Source of the DNA: Marinilabiliales bacterium
GTDB lineage: Bacteria; Bacteroidota; Bacteroidia; Bacteroidales; ML635J-15
DNA: 64,000 bases
Direction: 5' to 3'
Assembly: GCA_002869385.1 (NCBI GenBank)
Contig: PKTB01000021.1
Coordinates: 62,001 to 126,000 of the forward strand
Each line of letters opens with the position of its first letter. The first letter of the stretch is position 1. The notes beneath the pieces were generated by a model. That model was not told where the DNA came from and ran no database searches. It worked only from the letters and a program-made list of their open reading frames with translations. The position numbers were made by a program, and so were the translations under genes. Below, piece after piece: positions 47,606 to 57,330 of this stretch.

Positions 47606-50600
47606 TTAAATTTTATGCAATAAGTTCTGAATTGTTTTTTCAAGATTATCTTCGCCATGAATCATAAAATATGACCATCCTGATAAAAAATCTGCTCCGG
47701 CATTCTTACATTCAAAGGCAATCTTTTCTGTAAGCCCCCCATCAACTTCAATTAAAAGTTGATAATTCTGATTCGTTGCTTTACTTCTATATTCTCTAAT
47801 GCTCTTAAACACATTCGTATTAAACTTTTGACCTCCCCTTCCTGATTCAACACCCATGAACATAATATTGTGGATGTCGCAGGATTTAATAAAATCAAAT
47901 TTAGCTTCCATATAATCCTCATCATGTTTTACAATCAAACCAGGTTTTACAGAAAGTGATTTTATTAAGTTTAATGCAAATTCTAGATTATGTATATTGT
48001 TAAAACTATCATTGTAAACATATAGGACATCAACTCCTACCTCACAATATTTCTCAATTAAAGAATAATCATCTGCTGTAAATTTGGCCATTAAATGTGC
48101 ATGTATCTTTATATCACCAAATTTCTCTTTTAAATACTTAATTTTTTCAATTCCGGATATTTCTCTTTGGATGTATATACCATCACCAACATCAATATGA
48201 AAGTATCTAATCCCTGCATTATACACTCTATATGCCAAATTATTTTTAAATTCAGAATCTGGGACTTCGATCATAGAAGCAAATAAATCTATATCTTGAG
48301 GATTATCATTTTTAGAATCTTTAACATCCATTAAACACTTTTCACAGATAATGTCCAGTATTTTATCAGATAACTTTAAAACTGGGTCTTTAAAATATTC
48401 TAATTCATTATCCGATAATGAAATCATTTTCATTACTTCTTTATGATCAATAAACAATTTCCTTATTTCAGAATATGTCTTTTTATAATCATCTTCCGTA
48501 AACTCCTGCAACAATTTCTCACTTCTCGAGAAAGCTATTTTTCTGTCAGTCTGATTATTACCAAACTCATTTAAAATATTTTCAGGAAAAGATTTAACCA
48601 TCCTGTTAAGATACTGACCAGCAAAATTAACCCTGATACAATGTTGATTAACAAACTCTGAAATATCATCATTTGATGTAAATGATGTACCATGTAATAC
48701 ATTTCCAACACATGAACTTTTCACAGTTTTATCAAAAATTTCTTTTGAAACGTGAGGACTGCAATTTGCACTTTCTCTGTGATGCAAAGTTCCAAGTGCA
48801 GGACCTAACAAAAATCGAGAATTAATAAATCCTTTTTCGCAAAGTCCATTATAAATCAAGTTACTGATTTTCTCGAAATCGCCATAGCTTAAGAGATTGA
48901 TTTTCTCTCCTGTAACTATTTCGATTTCAGCATCTTTTGGTATTGAATCGAGCCAGTCAGTCAATAAAGCTTTAACCCTACTGAGGTTCCCATCGGATTT
49001 ATCAAGCAAACTCTCAAAATCAAGACATACAGAATTCACATATGCATAGGATAAAGCATTTGAGATAAATCTTTTTGTTTTACCCTCAGGTTTATCCTTC
49101 TGACTAGATGCATGGTCTATTCCTGCTGACCATAAAGGAAGGGACTTCTCAGGGTTTTTTATCAAAAAATATATAAGATTTTTTTCAAGCTTTTGTGCAA
49201 AAAAAGAAGGCTCTTCAACTTGTAAATATCCATCATCATAATCAATTGCATTTTGACTTACCTGAATGCCAAATGCTGTATTTTCTTCTGAGCCAATTTT
49301 AAAATATGATGAAATATCCAGACTATAATCTCTTAAATCGTAACAGGTAAAAAACGGAATCGCTGAACTCTCCCTTAGGCTAAGAGCAAAATAAAAATCA
49401 CTTAAATACGAGGGAAGATTATTCACCAGTCGTTTTAGGCTAAGCTTATCAAAGATCAATTTATCTCCATGATTTTTTAATAACCAATTCATCAATAATT
49501 TGCGATGATAATAATCTGCATCTACAAACAGATTCTTAAATCCTCTAGCAGAATTTAGCTCTCCTGTTATTATTCCATCTTTAAATTCAAGTCCTATTTT
49601 ATTTAACGATTGATTGTATTCTGCTATTGGGATTTGATTGTCATGTTGACATTCGACAGAAAATAGTTCGGTCTGAAACAAAGATTTGCAGAAATCTTTA
49701 ACCGAGTCATTTGTCACAAGAATAAATAATCCATTTCTTCTAATATAGAAACCAAGGAAATTAAAAATATCATTCCAAAATTTCAATTCGACTTCAGTAT
49801 TACAACGGTATAAAAAACAAAAATTTGTGTTTAAAATATCGTCGAAAAATATAACAGGATTGCTATTTTCAGTAAAAATGATATCAGTTTGTTCAAGAGA
49901 TAATTTGTTATTCAAAAAAACAGAATTGGGAACAAGCAGCTTATTATTATCTGACACAGATACTTTAAGCTTTTTGTAATTTAGCTCATTTACATCAATC
50001 TTGAATGAAAAATCCGCAAATACTCTATCAAGTTCATATACTTTACGAGTAAAGTGTAATAACAATACTATCCTAATCTTAAATTTATCTGCCTGAAATA
50101 TTACTTTTATACCATCAAGATCAATACCAAGAAAATATTCTGGATTATCAGAGTATAAATCTTTAAAATCACAATATAACAATCTAACGTTCAGGTTTTC
50201 AAGAATATCTTTCAGTAACTGCTCAAAGGATTTTTGCCTTGAAACCTCAGCTAGTCCATATAGTTTAGCTGCCTCAATATCAAAATCAAACAGTTTTTCA
50301 AGCAAGTTTTTGAGTTTCTCCTGTAATTTTATATTTCTCAATTCCGACAAAGAAAAGAAGTCACTTGTAATAGTCAATTTCTCAAATCCTGTATCATTAT
50401 TAAACAACTTTAGAAACGGAATTATTTCTTCCTTGGTGCAAAACACTGGAGAGTTATAATTAGTATTATCAGCTACATTATCAAATGCTGTAAAATGCAT
50501 TTCTGAATAATGGTAAAACGAAGGCATATCAACATATCTAAAATACTCTGCTATCTTGTGATCATTTCTATATGATCCTGCTCTTTCAGTTTTTCGTTTT

Positions 50601-51091
50601 AATAATTCTGAGGGTTGTGCAAGAAGCAAGAGATTATAGTCAATATGCCTATTAAAATCAGGTAAATGAGTATAATGACCTTCAATAATGAGAACCATTT
50701 TCTCTCTCATTACGAATTCTGAAGCACCATCGCATTTCCCGCCACTTGCCCTATTGTACAAATTTGTTAGTTTTATCTCCCTCCCATCAGCGAAATTACT
50801 TGTAAAGTAATTCATGAAGTCAAAAGCAGGTTTCATGTCCATATGGTAACCCGCTTCATACTGAAATTTAGAATTATTACCTACAAAGATATCTGCTTCA
50901 TTTTCACGTAACCTCCGCTCAATCAATCTCCAATCAAGACGATAAACAAAACTCGTAATCCCTTCCTTATCAAGAGCTCTCACGAGCCTGTCAGCCAGGT
51001 AAGTTTTACCCGAAGCTGTCGGCCCGTCTATCCCTATAATAAAATAAGGCTTGGCAAAGTTTATTTTTGAAAGTATATGCTTAACAAACAT
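47606..51091 (-). CDS. kinase - class II aldolase-like - ribulose-phosphate 3-epimerase fusion
   Basis: This 1161-residue protein joins three parts. Residues 1-215 resemble uridine kinase, with Walker A GPTASGKT at 23-30 and GHYTHLP downstream. Residues about 575-930 resemble class II fructose/tagatose-bisphosphate aldolase: IDHASSQ, VCLDFESL, GPALGTLHH and VLHGTSF hold the places of the zinc and phosphate sites. Residues 930-1161 are a ribulose-phosphate 3-epimerase-like barrel: ASMIE, FHIDVGDG, GVESGRGGQKF and EVDGG. Residues 215-575 are unassigned. Kinase, aldolase and epimerase together suggest building of a phosphorylated ketose or heptose-like sugar for the glycan. The gene is intact. 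Confidence 0.8.
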   Translation of the reverse strand: MFVKHILSKINFAKPYFIIGIDGPTASGKTYLADRLVRALDKEGITSFVYRLDWRLIERRLRENEADIFVGNNSKFQYEAGYHMDMKPAFDFMNYFTSNFADGREIKLTNLYNRASGGKCDGASEFVMREKMVLIIEGHYTHLPDFNRHIDYNLLLLAQPSELLKRKTERAGSYRNDHKIAEYFRYVDMPSFYHYSEMHFTAFDNVADNTNYNSPVFCTKEEIIPFLKLFNNDTGFEKLTITSDFFSLSELRNIKLQEKLKNLLEKLFDFDIEAAKLYGLAEVSRQKSFEQLLKDILENLNVRLLYCDFKDLYSDNPEYFLGIDLDGIKVIFQADKFKIRIVLLLHFTRKVYELDRVFADFSFKIDVNELNYKKLKVSVSDNNKLLVPNSVFLNNKLSLEQTDIIFTENSNPVIFFDDILNTNFCFLYRCNTEVELKFWNDIFNFLGFYIRRNGLFILVTNDSVKDFCKSLFQTELFSVECQHDNQIPIAEYNQSLNKIGLEFKDGIITGELNSARGFKNLFVDADYYHRKLLMNWLLKNHGDKLIFDKLSLKRLVNNLPSYLSDFYFALSLRESSAIPFFTCYDLRDYSLDISSYFKIGSEENTAFGIQVSQNAIDYDDGYLQVEEPSFFAQKLEKNLIYFLIKNPEKSLPLWSAGIDHASSQKDKPEGKTKRFISNALSYAYVNSVCLDFESLLDKSDGNLSRVKALLTDWLDSIPKDAEIEIVTGEKINLLSYGDFEKISNLIYNGLCEKGFINSRFLLGPALGTLHHRESANCSPHVSKEIFDKTVKSSCVGNVLHGTSFTSNDDISEFVNQHCIRVNFAGQYLNRMVKSFPENILNEFGNNQTDRKIAFSRSEKLLQEFTEDDYKKTYSEIRKLFIDHKEVMKMISLSDNELEYFKDPVLKLSDKILDIICEKCLMDVKDSKNDNPQDIDLFASMIEVPDSEFKNNLAYRVYNAGIRYFHIDVGDGIYIQREISGIEKIKYLKEKFGDIKIHAHLMAKFTADDYSLIEKYCEVGVDVLYVYNDSFNNIHNLEFALNLIKSLSVKPGLIVKHDEDYMEAKFDFIKSCDIHNIMFMGVESGRGGQKFNTNVFKSIREYRSKATNQNYQLLIEVDGGLTEKIAFECKNAGADFLSGWSYFMIHGEDNLEKTIQNLLHKI

Positions 51092-51159
51092 TATTTGCTA
51101 ATATCATAAAATATAAAATTAACAATTTTAAACTAATTGCTTTCCTCAAAATAAAAATA

Positions 51160-53457
51160 TTACTTTTCAATTAGATAATTTTCAATAATTACTAATGCAA
51201 TATTTTCCGCTATCAATCCATATCCTTTATCACTACAATGTTCAGACCCAATATCATGAGGTTCAAAATAATCATTTTGCATTTCACCTTTTGATTTAAA
51301 AGCTGAATCATTATTCACAAAATTTAATTGATATTTATTAGCGGTTGAATACCAAATTTTTCCAACACTATCTGCCCAGAAAGAAATTTCTTGTGAATTT
51401 GGTGGTGGAATAAGTGGATAATTCATGCAAATAACAGGACAATTTTGCTTTAGGCACATTTCTACAGACCTTTCAATATCGGACTTTATCCAATTAAAAA
51501 TTCCCGACTGATCAATATTTGCAGTTCGTTTAATATTATGGGGTAAGAAATAGATTCTATTACTGTAATTATAAGATGTCAAAATATAATCCAATGATAT
51601 TTCAAGCCTTTCATTATAATTTTTTCCATCAAAAAATGCATTATCGCTATCTGAAAAATATTTAAGTAAAAAGTCCTCCAATTCACTCTTTTTAAAATCT
51701 AATTCTGAGACATCAACACTATCGTTAAGGTCACATAAAGCCTTTTCAAAAGAAATCAAATCAAATGTAAGACTATCTTCACTTAAGCTTATGTCATTTA
51801 GTAAATGCTTAGCTTCATCAATATTTTGATGTACTAGATAAAACCAAATTTTAGCAGTCTCTACAAGAATAGTATTATCTTCATTCTCAACCGAATCGAG
51901 AAAGCTTATAATATTATCAGGATTATTATCAAATGAAAATGCTATATAAGGAATTAAATCAAATCGAAAGTGAGTATGTGCTTCATTATATAAATCTTTT
52001 AATTCTGTCTTTACACAATTTTCAGGATCCTTCTTACAAACATATTCTTCTTTAAAGAAATTCAGTATTTCAGTCTCAGGATATTCTTCTATCAATAAAT
52101 CTATAAACTGTATCGTTTGCGGAACAATCGTATTTTTAATATTTCCTGAGTTATAATTATAAAAACTCTCCTTGTCGTATTCTCGAAGACAAATTTTCAT
52201 AGCGTCAAGACAAACAGTATTAAACTGATTTTTTGAAAGTGATAAAGCAAAACTGTTAGCTGAATTATCCCAATCCCTAAGCGCTAAAAAATATCTTCCA
52301 TAATAATAAAAATACCATTCCGAGCCCTCTCCAAAAGCGGGATATTGTTTTGCCTTATCGAGGAATGAAAGAGCAAAATCAAAAACTGTACTTTCTGTAT
52401 CTGAACTTGCACCTTTATATTTCAAATTATATCTTATTCTCCTAAATAACTTTACAACTCTAATACGTTCCCAATATGTATCTGCCTTGGTATAGCCATA
52501 ATAATTCCATGAATTAGCCATTCCAAAAAGCATAATTACCAGGTCAGTATTACAGGAATTTAAATCCTCCTGCAATTTTTCCATTGCTTGTGTCGTATTT
52601 TGGGCACACCTTCCTCGATTAACAACAATAACTTCTTTATCTGTTTGTTCCTCAAGAATATGCTGCAATTGTTCGGGATAGGTATTCCCCTTTGTTGAAC
52701 CTACTCCATAAGTAAATGAATCACCTATGCATAACACCACAAACTTTTCGTCATTGTTTTGTATTTCCGGTGAATTTTGTTTCTCAGTGTATATATATCC
52801 AACTATTCTTAAACTAACTTCCAACAATAAAAGAACGACTACCATCCAAAACACTGTTCCTGCAACAAACACAGATGCATTTACAAAAAAAGCTCGAAAT
52901 GCACTCCCGGCCTGTTGTTTTGAAACCTTTCTCAATCTCTTTACAGCATGAAAAGCAAATACCAGCAATAATACAACTCCCAATATCAAAAGTAAGTCCC
53001 TAAAACTGTCTTTATGTGTCTCAAATCTTATAATATAAAACAGATTTTTAATTGCCCCTGAATTATTTTCTTGTAAAGCAGATTCATCTATAAGTAATAT
53101 ATTATCCTCTAATATACAATTCTGGGATTGCACTACTATTTTTTCACCATTAGTATTATCAATCAGAATTACTTTTTCTAAATTTTCAATACCCTCATTT
53201 TGAATTCCAAATGTCAAAGATTTGTAATATCCTTCTAGATAAATGTAGCCATTACGTGAAACAATCTGATTCTCACTACCAAAAACACCATTGGCAGTTA
53301 GAGTAAAGTTATCGTCATTTCCTGATTTTGTTTCTATTTGCACCTTATAACTACCTGCAATTTTCACAAGGGATGAAATATAAATTGAAACACCTGCGAA
53401 AACCACTATTAGTGAAACAAGTCCAATAATGATATATAATTTCTTTTTATTATTCAT
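51160..53457 (-). CDS. SGNH hydrolase with TM-beta-TM prefix (long, 765 aa)
   Basis: The prefix is a helix at about 8-30, a beta-rich domain to about 150 and a helix at 153-172. A further helix (195-220, SVFVAGTVFWMVVVLLLLE) leads into an SGNH domain with block I GDSFTYG at 245-251, the MANSWNYYG segment and a C-terminal HCSDKGYG. It is a paralogue of the protein at 60107, with the same WNYYG segment and the same LRIxGYI just before the hydrolase. A central region of about 300 residues is helical and may be TPR-like. It overlaps the gene upstream by 8 bases. Likely an acyl-glycan hydrolase or transferase. Confidence 0.78.
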   Translation of the reverse strand: MNNKKKLYIIIGLVSLIVVFAGVSIYISSLVKIAGSYKVQIETKSGNDDNFTLTANGVFGSENQIVSRNGYIYLEGYYKSLTFGIQNEGIENLEKVILIDNTNGEKIVVQSQNCILEDNILLIDESALQENNSGAIKNLFYIIRFETHKDSFRDLLLILGVVLLLVFAFHAVKRLRKVSKQQAGSAFRAFFVNASVFVAGTVFWMVVVLLLLEVSLRIVGYIYTEKQNSPEIQNNDEKFVVLCIGDSFTYGVGSTKGNTYPEQLQHILEEQTDKEVIVVNRGRCAQNTTQAMEKLQEDLNSCNTDLVIMLFGMANSWNYYGYTKADTYWERIRVVKLFRRIRYNLKYKGASSDTESTVFDFALSFLDKAKQYPAFGEGSEWYFYYYGRYFLALRDWDNSANSFALSLSKNQFNTVCLDAMKICLREYDKESFYNYNSGNIKNTIVPQTIQFIDLLIEEYPETEILNFFKEEYVCKKDPENCVKTELKDLYNEAHTHFRFDLIPYIAFSFDNNPDNIISFLDSVENEDNTILVETAKIWFYLVHQNIDEAKHLLNDISLSEDSLTFDLISFEKALCDLNDSVDVSELDFKKSELEDFLLKYFSDSDNAFFDGKNYNERLEISLDYILTSYNYSNRIYFLPHNIKRTANIDQSGIFNWIKSDIERSVEMCLKQNCPVICMNYPLIPPPNSQEISFWADSVGKIWYSTANKYQLNFVNNDSAFKSKGEMQNDYFEPHDIGSEHCSDKGYGLIAENIALVIIENYLIEK

Positions 53458-55906
53458 ATTTACCTATTATCCTAACTAACTCATTATAAGATTTCTTTTT
53501 ATCGCTACAAGTTATAAATATAGAATTCAATTCATAAAAATCATCGAACTGATATACTAATGCGGGAGTTTCTTGTAATACTTCATTAGCAATAACAGTC
53601 TCAACAATATCACCATTTACAGTTTTACCACTAACTTCCGGGATTAAATCGCTGTCATTTAATAGAACAATTTGTACTATTTGCCATTTTTCTGCACCAG
53701 GATAAACTGAATCAATGATAATCGCAGGTCCATTGTAGCTTTCTATATCAATGATCTTATCAATTCCGTTTTTTATACAATTTTTCTGTTCAGTAAAACC
53801 TGTATATGGGATGTAATAATCGCCATCACTATTAAATATCAAATGGTTGTAGGCCCTCCAGTAACTATATTTTTCAGTTTTATTTTTTATTTCTTCATAA
53901 TACATTTGCCTTTTGAAAAATGGAATACTTGCTAAATAGACAATCAAAACAAGCATTAAGATAAATTTTATTCTTCTTGCCTTAGAATACTTCTCTATAA
54001 TATCCCCTATAACCAAGATAATAATCATCAGGTTAGCAAATGACGCGAGCATTAAATACCTATGAGTATTGAACCTAACAGGCAAACCTAACATATCGAT
54101 AAATGAGAAATTGGTAAAATCGGGAATCCCTGCAACAAGTCTTTCTGTAGGTACTGATTTAAAATACATTACAATGACAGAAAAAGAAAGGAAAAGAAAT
54201 GAAAGACTTAACCAAGCTCTAACATTCTTTTTATTCTTTATTAACTTCTTTAAATTATAATATGTGATTAGAACAATTAAAGTTGTGAATAAAATAAAGA
54301 TGATTAGATTTGAGGTTTCATTAATAGATGTTTTTACACCTAAAATTTCTGAGAACTTCCTAATAAAAAGTACACCCGAACCTGTAAATAGTTTTAAAAG
54401 ACTATAATTCTGAATAGTAAAGGCCATCTCATATTTTGTTCCTAAATCGCTACCTGCACCTGAATTTAAAATTCCATTTGAAAAATAAACAATTACTAAC
54501 TGAATAATCATAGCAGTACTTAAGCATATTGCTCCCCAAAAGAGTTGCTTATTCTTTCTATAAACGATAAGTACAACTATTAAAAATGGTAAGAACAAAA
54601 TAAATATGGGTTTTGACAATGCAAATAATATTGCAACAAAAAATATAATGTATAGAGTATTCTTATTCTGCCCCTTACTTATCAAATAGATAAAAATAGC
54701 AGGTATCAATAATGCAGCAGCAACAAAAGGAATTTCAAATAAAAAATTTGCAGACGTAAAAACAAAAGGACTAACAACAAATAGTAGTGACAATACAAAA
54801 CGTAAAATATCATTTTTTAAAATAAGTCTATATCCTTTTATGTTAAATAATGCAAATAATCCTGAGAAAGACAATGCTGCACATAATTGTAAAGCTTCAG
54901 GAAAGTATTGTCTTAATCCTAAAACTTTAAATAATACGAGCGCAATCAAATTTTGAAATAGATTCAAATAACCCGAATCAGGAGTAAACAAACAAGTTAG
55001 TGCATCATTTTGATAGGCTTTTACAAAGAATTTTGACATATCGTCACGAAATCCTGTACAATATAAGAAAATTTCAGGTTTAAAAGCAAAAACAAGAAGT
55101 ACAAAACCTATTAAAAATGACCACCAGAAAAAAGAGTTTAGTTTTAGCTTTTTTGAAAAGAATGCAATAAACAACAATGGATAAATTATCACAGTAAAAG
55201 ACAGTATAAACCTAATCATTGTTGTGTCAAGGAATCTAAGAATTTCTGGATCATGCATACAATATGCAAATACAGGAAATGCGGCGAATAATATTAGCAA
55301 GAGAATATAAACTATTTCATGCTTTACAAATCTAAAACTCGATTTTATTCTAAATAAAATTCTCCGTTTTAATTTATTTCTATTCTTTATTACATAAACA
55401 GAAATCCTATAAACGAAAAAGGCTATTAGTAGAATTGCAATCACTGAAAGAGCAAACTTAATACTCTTAAAGAAATGGTATTTGAGTATTTCTGAAACCT
55501 GATTACTTTTTATACTTTCAATCTTTTCAGTAAAACTTATATTTGGATAAACTTCTTTTGATAAATAAAATGTATTTTGATTTTCTTTTATAAGGTTATT
55601 CTTATCAACTGAAATAATTTTATTACCAATTTGCAATTTTGCTTTAAAACTATCTGGATTATCTGTTATAATAACAATTCGCCTCAAAAATCTGTTTTGT
55701 ATCTGTAAGGTACTATCCTGAATTTCAAATTCGATATCCCCTCCGGTAGGTGATTGAGCATAAATCTCAGTATTAATCGAATAATCACTTATCATTACAT
55801 TACCCAAAATGTTTATCCTCGACATATACAAGAAAAAAGTAATAACCAATACTGAAATTAGTGTTGAAAAGATAATCAGAAATATTCTTGTACTTCTATT
55901 TTTCAT
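53450..55906 (-). CDS. multi-spanning GT-C-like membrane protein with TM-beta-TM prefix
   Basis: The 818-residue protein has a helix (about 8-28), a beta-rich domain, the NISFTEKIESI junction near 120-130 and a second helix at about 148-168, then many helices. The outer loop has GFRDDMSKFF and LFTPDSGYLNLF, which align with the protein at 44727. The first loop acid pair (DD) fits a GT-C catalytic site. It is probably a polyprenyl-linked glycosyltransferase. It overlaps the methyltransferase gene by 4 bases and the SGNH gene by 8. Confidence 0.65.
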   Translation of the reverse strand: MKNRSTRIFLIIFSTLISVLVITFFLYMSRINILGNVMISDYSINTEIYAQSPTGGDIEFEIQDSTLQIQNRFLRRIVIITDNPDSFKAKLQIGNKIISVDKNNLIKENQNTFYLSKEVYPNISFTEKIESIKSNQVSEILKYHFFKSIKFALSVIAILLIAFFVYRISVYVIKNRNKLKRRILFRIKSSFRFVKHEIVYILLLILFAAFPVFAYCMHDPEILRFLDTTMIRFILSFTVIIYPLLFIAFFSKKLKLNSFFWWSFLIGFVLLVFAFKPEIFLYCTGFRDDMSKFFVKAYQNDALTCLFTPDSGYLNLFQNLIALVLFKVLGLRQYFPEALQLCAALSFSGLFALFNIKGYRLILKNDILRFVLSLLFVVSPFVFTSANFLFEIPFVAAALLIPAIFIYLISKGQNKNTLYIIFFVAILFALSKPIFILFLPFLIVVLIVYRKNKQLFWGAICLSTAMIIQLVIVYFSNGILNSGAGSDLGTKYEMAFTIQNYSLLKLFTGSGVLFIRKFSEILGVKTSINETSNLIIFILFTTLIVLITYYNLKKLIKNKKNVRAWLSLSFLFLSFSVIVMYFKSVPTERLVAGIPDFTNFSFIDMLGLPVRFNTHRYLMLASFANLMIIILVIGDIIEKYSKARRIKFILMLVLIVYLASIPFFKRQMYYEEIKNKTEKYSYWRAYNHLIFNSDGDYYIPYTGFTEQKNCIKNGIDKIIDIESYNGPAIIIDSVYPGAEKWQIVQIVLLNDSDLIPEVSGKTVNGDIVETVIANEVLQETPALVYQFDDFYELNSIFITCSDKKKSYNELVRIIGKYE

Positions 55907-56658
55907 TTTTTTCTGATTACAATATAAATACCCAGAGCAAATACACGTGGCATAAGTCTTACGATTATTCTATCAATAATATTTACAAACCTGAGTAAAA
56001 ACAAAGGTAAAGGTATGAATGGAAACTTCTCATATTGTCCACCGGAATTAATAAATAAGAAAAGCTCTCCGTATGATTTATGTTCCAGTTCAAAGTTTTT
56101 AAATTTATCAAAAAAAATTGTTGGTTTATCAAAAAGCATTTTTGCGACAGCATTATTACCATCGAGCTCAGAAGTTGAAATCTTACTGAACGAATAATCA
56201 TCATCCAATGGGTTCACAGAATAATTAACCTGTTCGTGTTTTCTTACATTTAGAAGTTTTCTCATTAAAAACGATGAATATGGCTCAATAATAACAATTT
56301 TTCCACCAGACTTCAAAATCCTATCTGATTCTGTAAAGAATTGAGCAGGTCTATCGAGATGATGGATTACATTATTAGCAATTATATAATCAAAACTATT
56401 ATCTTTAAAATCAGATTTCTGAGCATCCACGTTTTTTATATCCAACCATTCTGAATTACATATATCTGTAATTGTAAGATTATAATCTTTCAGGTAAATT
56501 TCACTAAGTCCGGCACCGGCACCAAACTCTACTCCTTTTTGTTCCTGAGTAACATGCTTACCAATAAATTCATACCGTTGTCCAACAAAAAAATCAAGGT
56601 TTTTTGATGCCCCTGATTCAAACATCTCCCTACAATATTTAAAACGTTTCTCGTCCAT
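55903..56658 (-). CDS. class I SAM-dependent methyltransferase
   Basis: The 251-residue protein has SAM motif I EFGAGAGLSE, ITDIC for motif post-I, FDYIIANNVIHHL and LKSGGKIVIIEP. These are the standard Methyltransf_11 blocks. There are hydrophobic residues near the C-terminus but no clear membrane helix. ATG 56658 is preferred to a TTG nine codons upstream. It is the first gene of the long minus operon that ends at 35746, so its promoter should lie in 56659-56884, although no good TAnnTTTG was found on that strand. Substrate likely a sugar or a lipid-linked glycan. Confidence 0.85.
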   Translation of the reverse strand: MDEKRFKYCREMFESGASKNLDFFVGQRYEFIGKHVTQEQKGVEFGAGAGLSEIYLKDYNLTITDICNSEWLDIKNVDAQKSDFKDNSFDYIIANNVIHHLDRPAQFFTESDRILKSGGKIVIIEPYSSFLMRKLLNVRKHEQVNYSVNPLDDDYSFSKISTSELDGNNAVAKMLFDKPTIFFDKFKNFELEHKSYGELFLFINSGGQYEKFPFIPLPLFLLRFVNIIDRIIVRLMPRVFALGIYIVIRKK

Positions 56659-56786
56659 TTCACGGTTTAACTCCAGTTCACACAAAGTATATTATCAGCT
56701 ATTTATTCAAAATAGAAATAATTGTAATTGAGTAATTGTAAAAGTAAAAAATAAAATCTAAAACAAGTTATTGTTAGTGCAAAACG

Positions 56787-56807
56787 AATTTCATTTAAAA
56801 TGAAATT
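56787..56807. repeat. near-perfect palindrome in a divergent promoter region
   Basis: AATTTCATTT (56787-56796), one base, then AAATGAAATT (56798-56807). Flanking AAAACGAA (56781) and TTCGTTTT (56816) form further arms. It may be an operator for the two divergent operons or a hairpin. Confidence 0.45.
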
Positions 56808-56833
56808 TATAAAATTTCGTTTTTATCATTGTT

Positions 56834-56867
56834 TTTGCAACTCAGTAGCAGTTTTTTATTAAATTTG
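56834..56867 (+). promoter_or_regulatory. Bacteroidota-type promoter of the 56885 operon
   Basis: TTTG at 56834-56837 and TAAATTTG at 56860-56867, 22 bases apart, and the ATG 18 bases later. This fits the -33/-7 consensus well. Confidence 0.6.
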
Positions 56868-56884
56868 CTAATAACAAACAACAG

Positions 56885-57115
56885 ATGAGAAAATTTATTA
56901 AGAAAATAACCTGGATTTATATAAGATTTGTTCAAAAAATACTTATTACAATTTTCTTAAGCTTAACATATATTCTTGTTTTTCCTTTTAGCTGGCTATA
57001 TCTGCTAATATTCAAGAATTCAGAAATGTCAAATAAATTTGAAATAAAAAACTCATACTGGATAAAGACAAAAGACTTAAGTACAAATATTGATGAATAC
57101 ACAATACAATCATAA
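56885..57115 (+). CDS. small membrane protein of the carbamoyltransferase module
   Basis: The 76-residue protein has a basic start, one long hydrophobic segment (about 15-43) and a polar tail with NSYWIKTKDLSTN. Small proteins ending in a SYW-type motif are often found beside a DUF5989 protein and a NodU-type carbamoyltransferase; that is recalled context, not proof. The stop overlaps the next ATG by one base. Probably a membrane helper; no enzyme motif is present. Confidence 0.6.
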   Translation: MRKFIKKITWIYIRFVQKILITIFLSLTYILVFPFSWLYLLIFKNSEMSNKFEIKNSYWIKTKDLSTNIDEYTIQS

Positions 57116-57276
57116 TGAGAAAGATAGCCTATATAATAAAAGAAATGTTTAAAATGATTAGGAAACATAGATTGAGTTTCCTTGCTCCAATATTTATTAT
57201 TCTGGCAATACTTGCTTTTCTAGTATACTATATCGGTCCTGCCGTTATTGTATCTTTTATTTATGCAGGTGTTTAA
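57115..57276 (+). CDS. DUF5989-like small membrane protein
   Basis: A 53-residue frame opens at ATG 57115, inside the TAATG overlap with the preceding stop, and ends at TAA 57274-57276. It has a basic N-terminal helix (MRKIAYIIKEMFKMIRKHR), one membrane helix (LSFLAPIFIILAILAFLVYY) and ends IGPAVIVSFIYAGV. This plan matches DUF5989 proteins that neighbour carbamoyltransferases and SGNH hydrolases in glycan loci. Exact role unknown. Confidence 0.65.
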   Translation: MRKIAYIIKEMFKMIRKHRLSFLAPIFIILAILAFLVYYIGPAVIVSFIYAGV

Positions 57277-57330
57277 TTTTGTTTGAAACAATATTACTTT
57301 ATAATAGCATTCCAAACATAGACCTAATTC

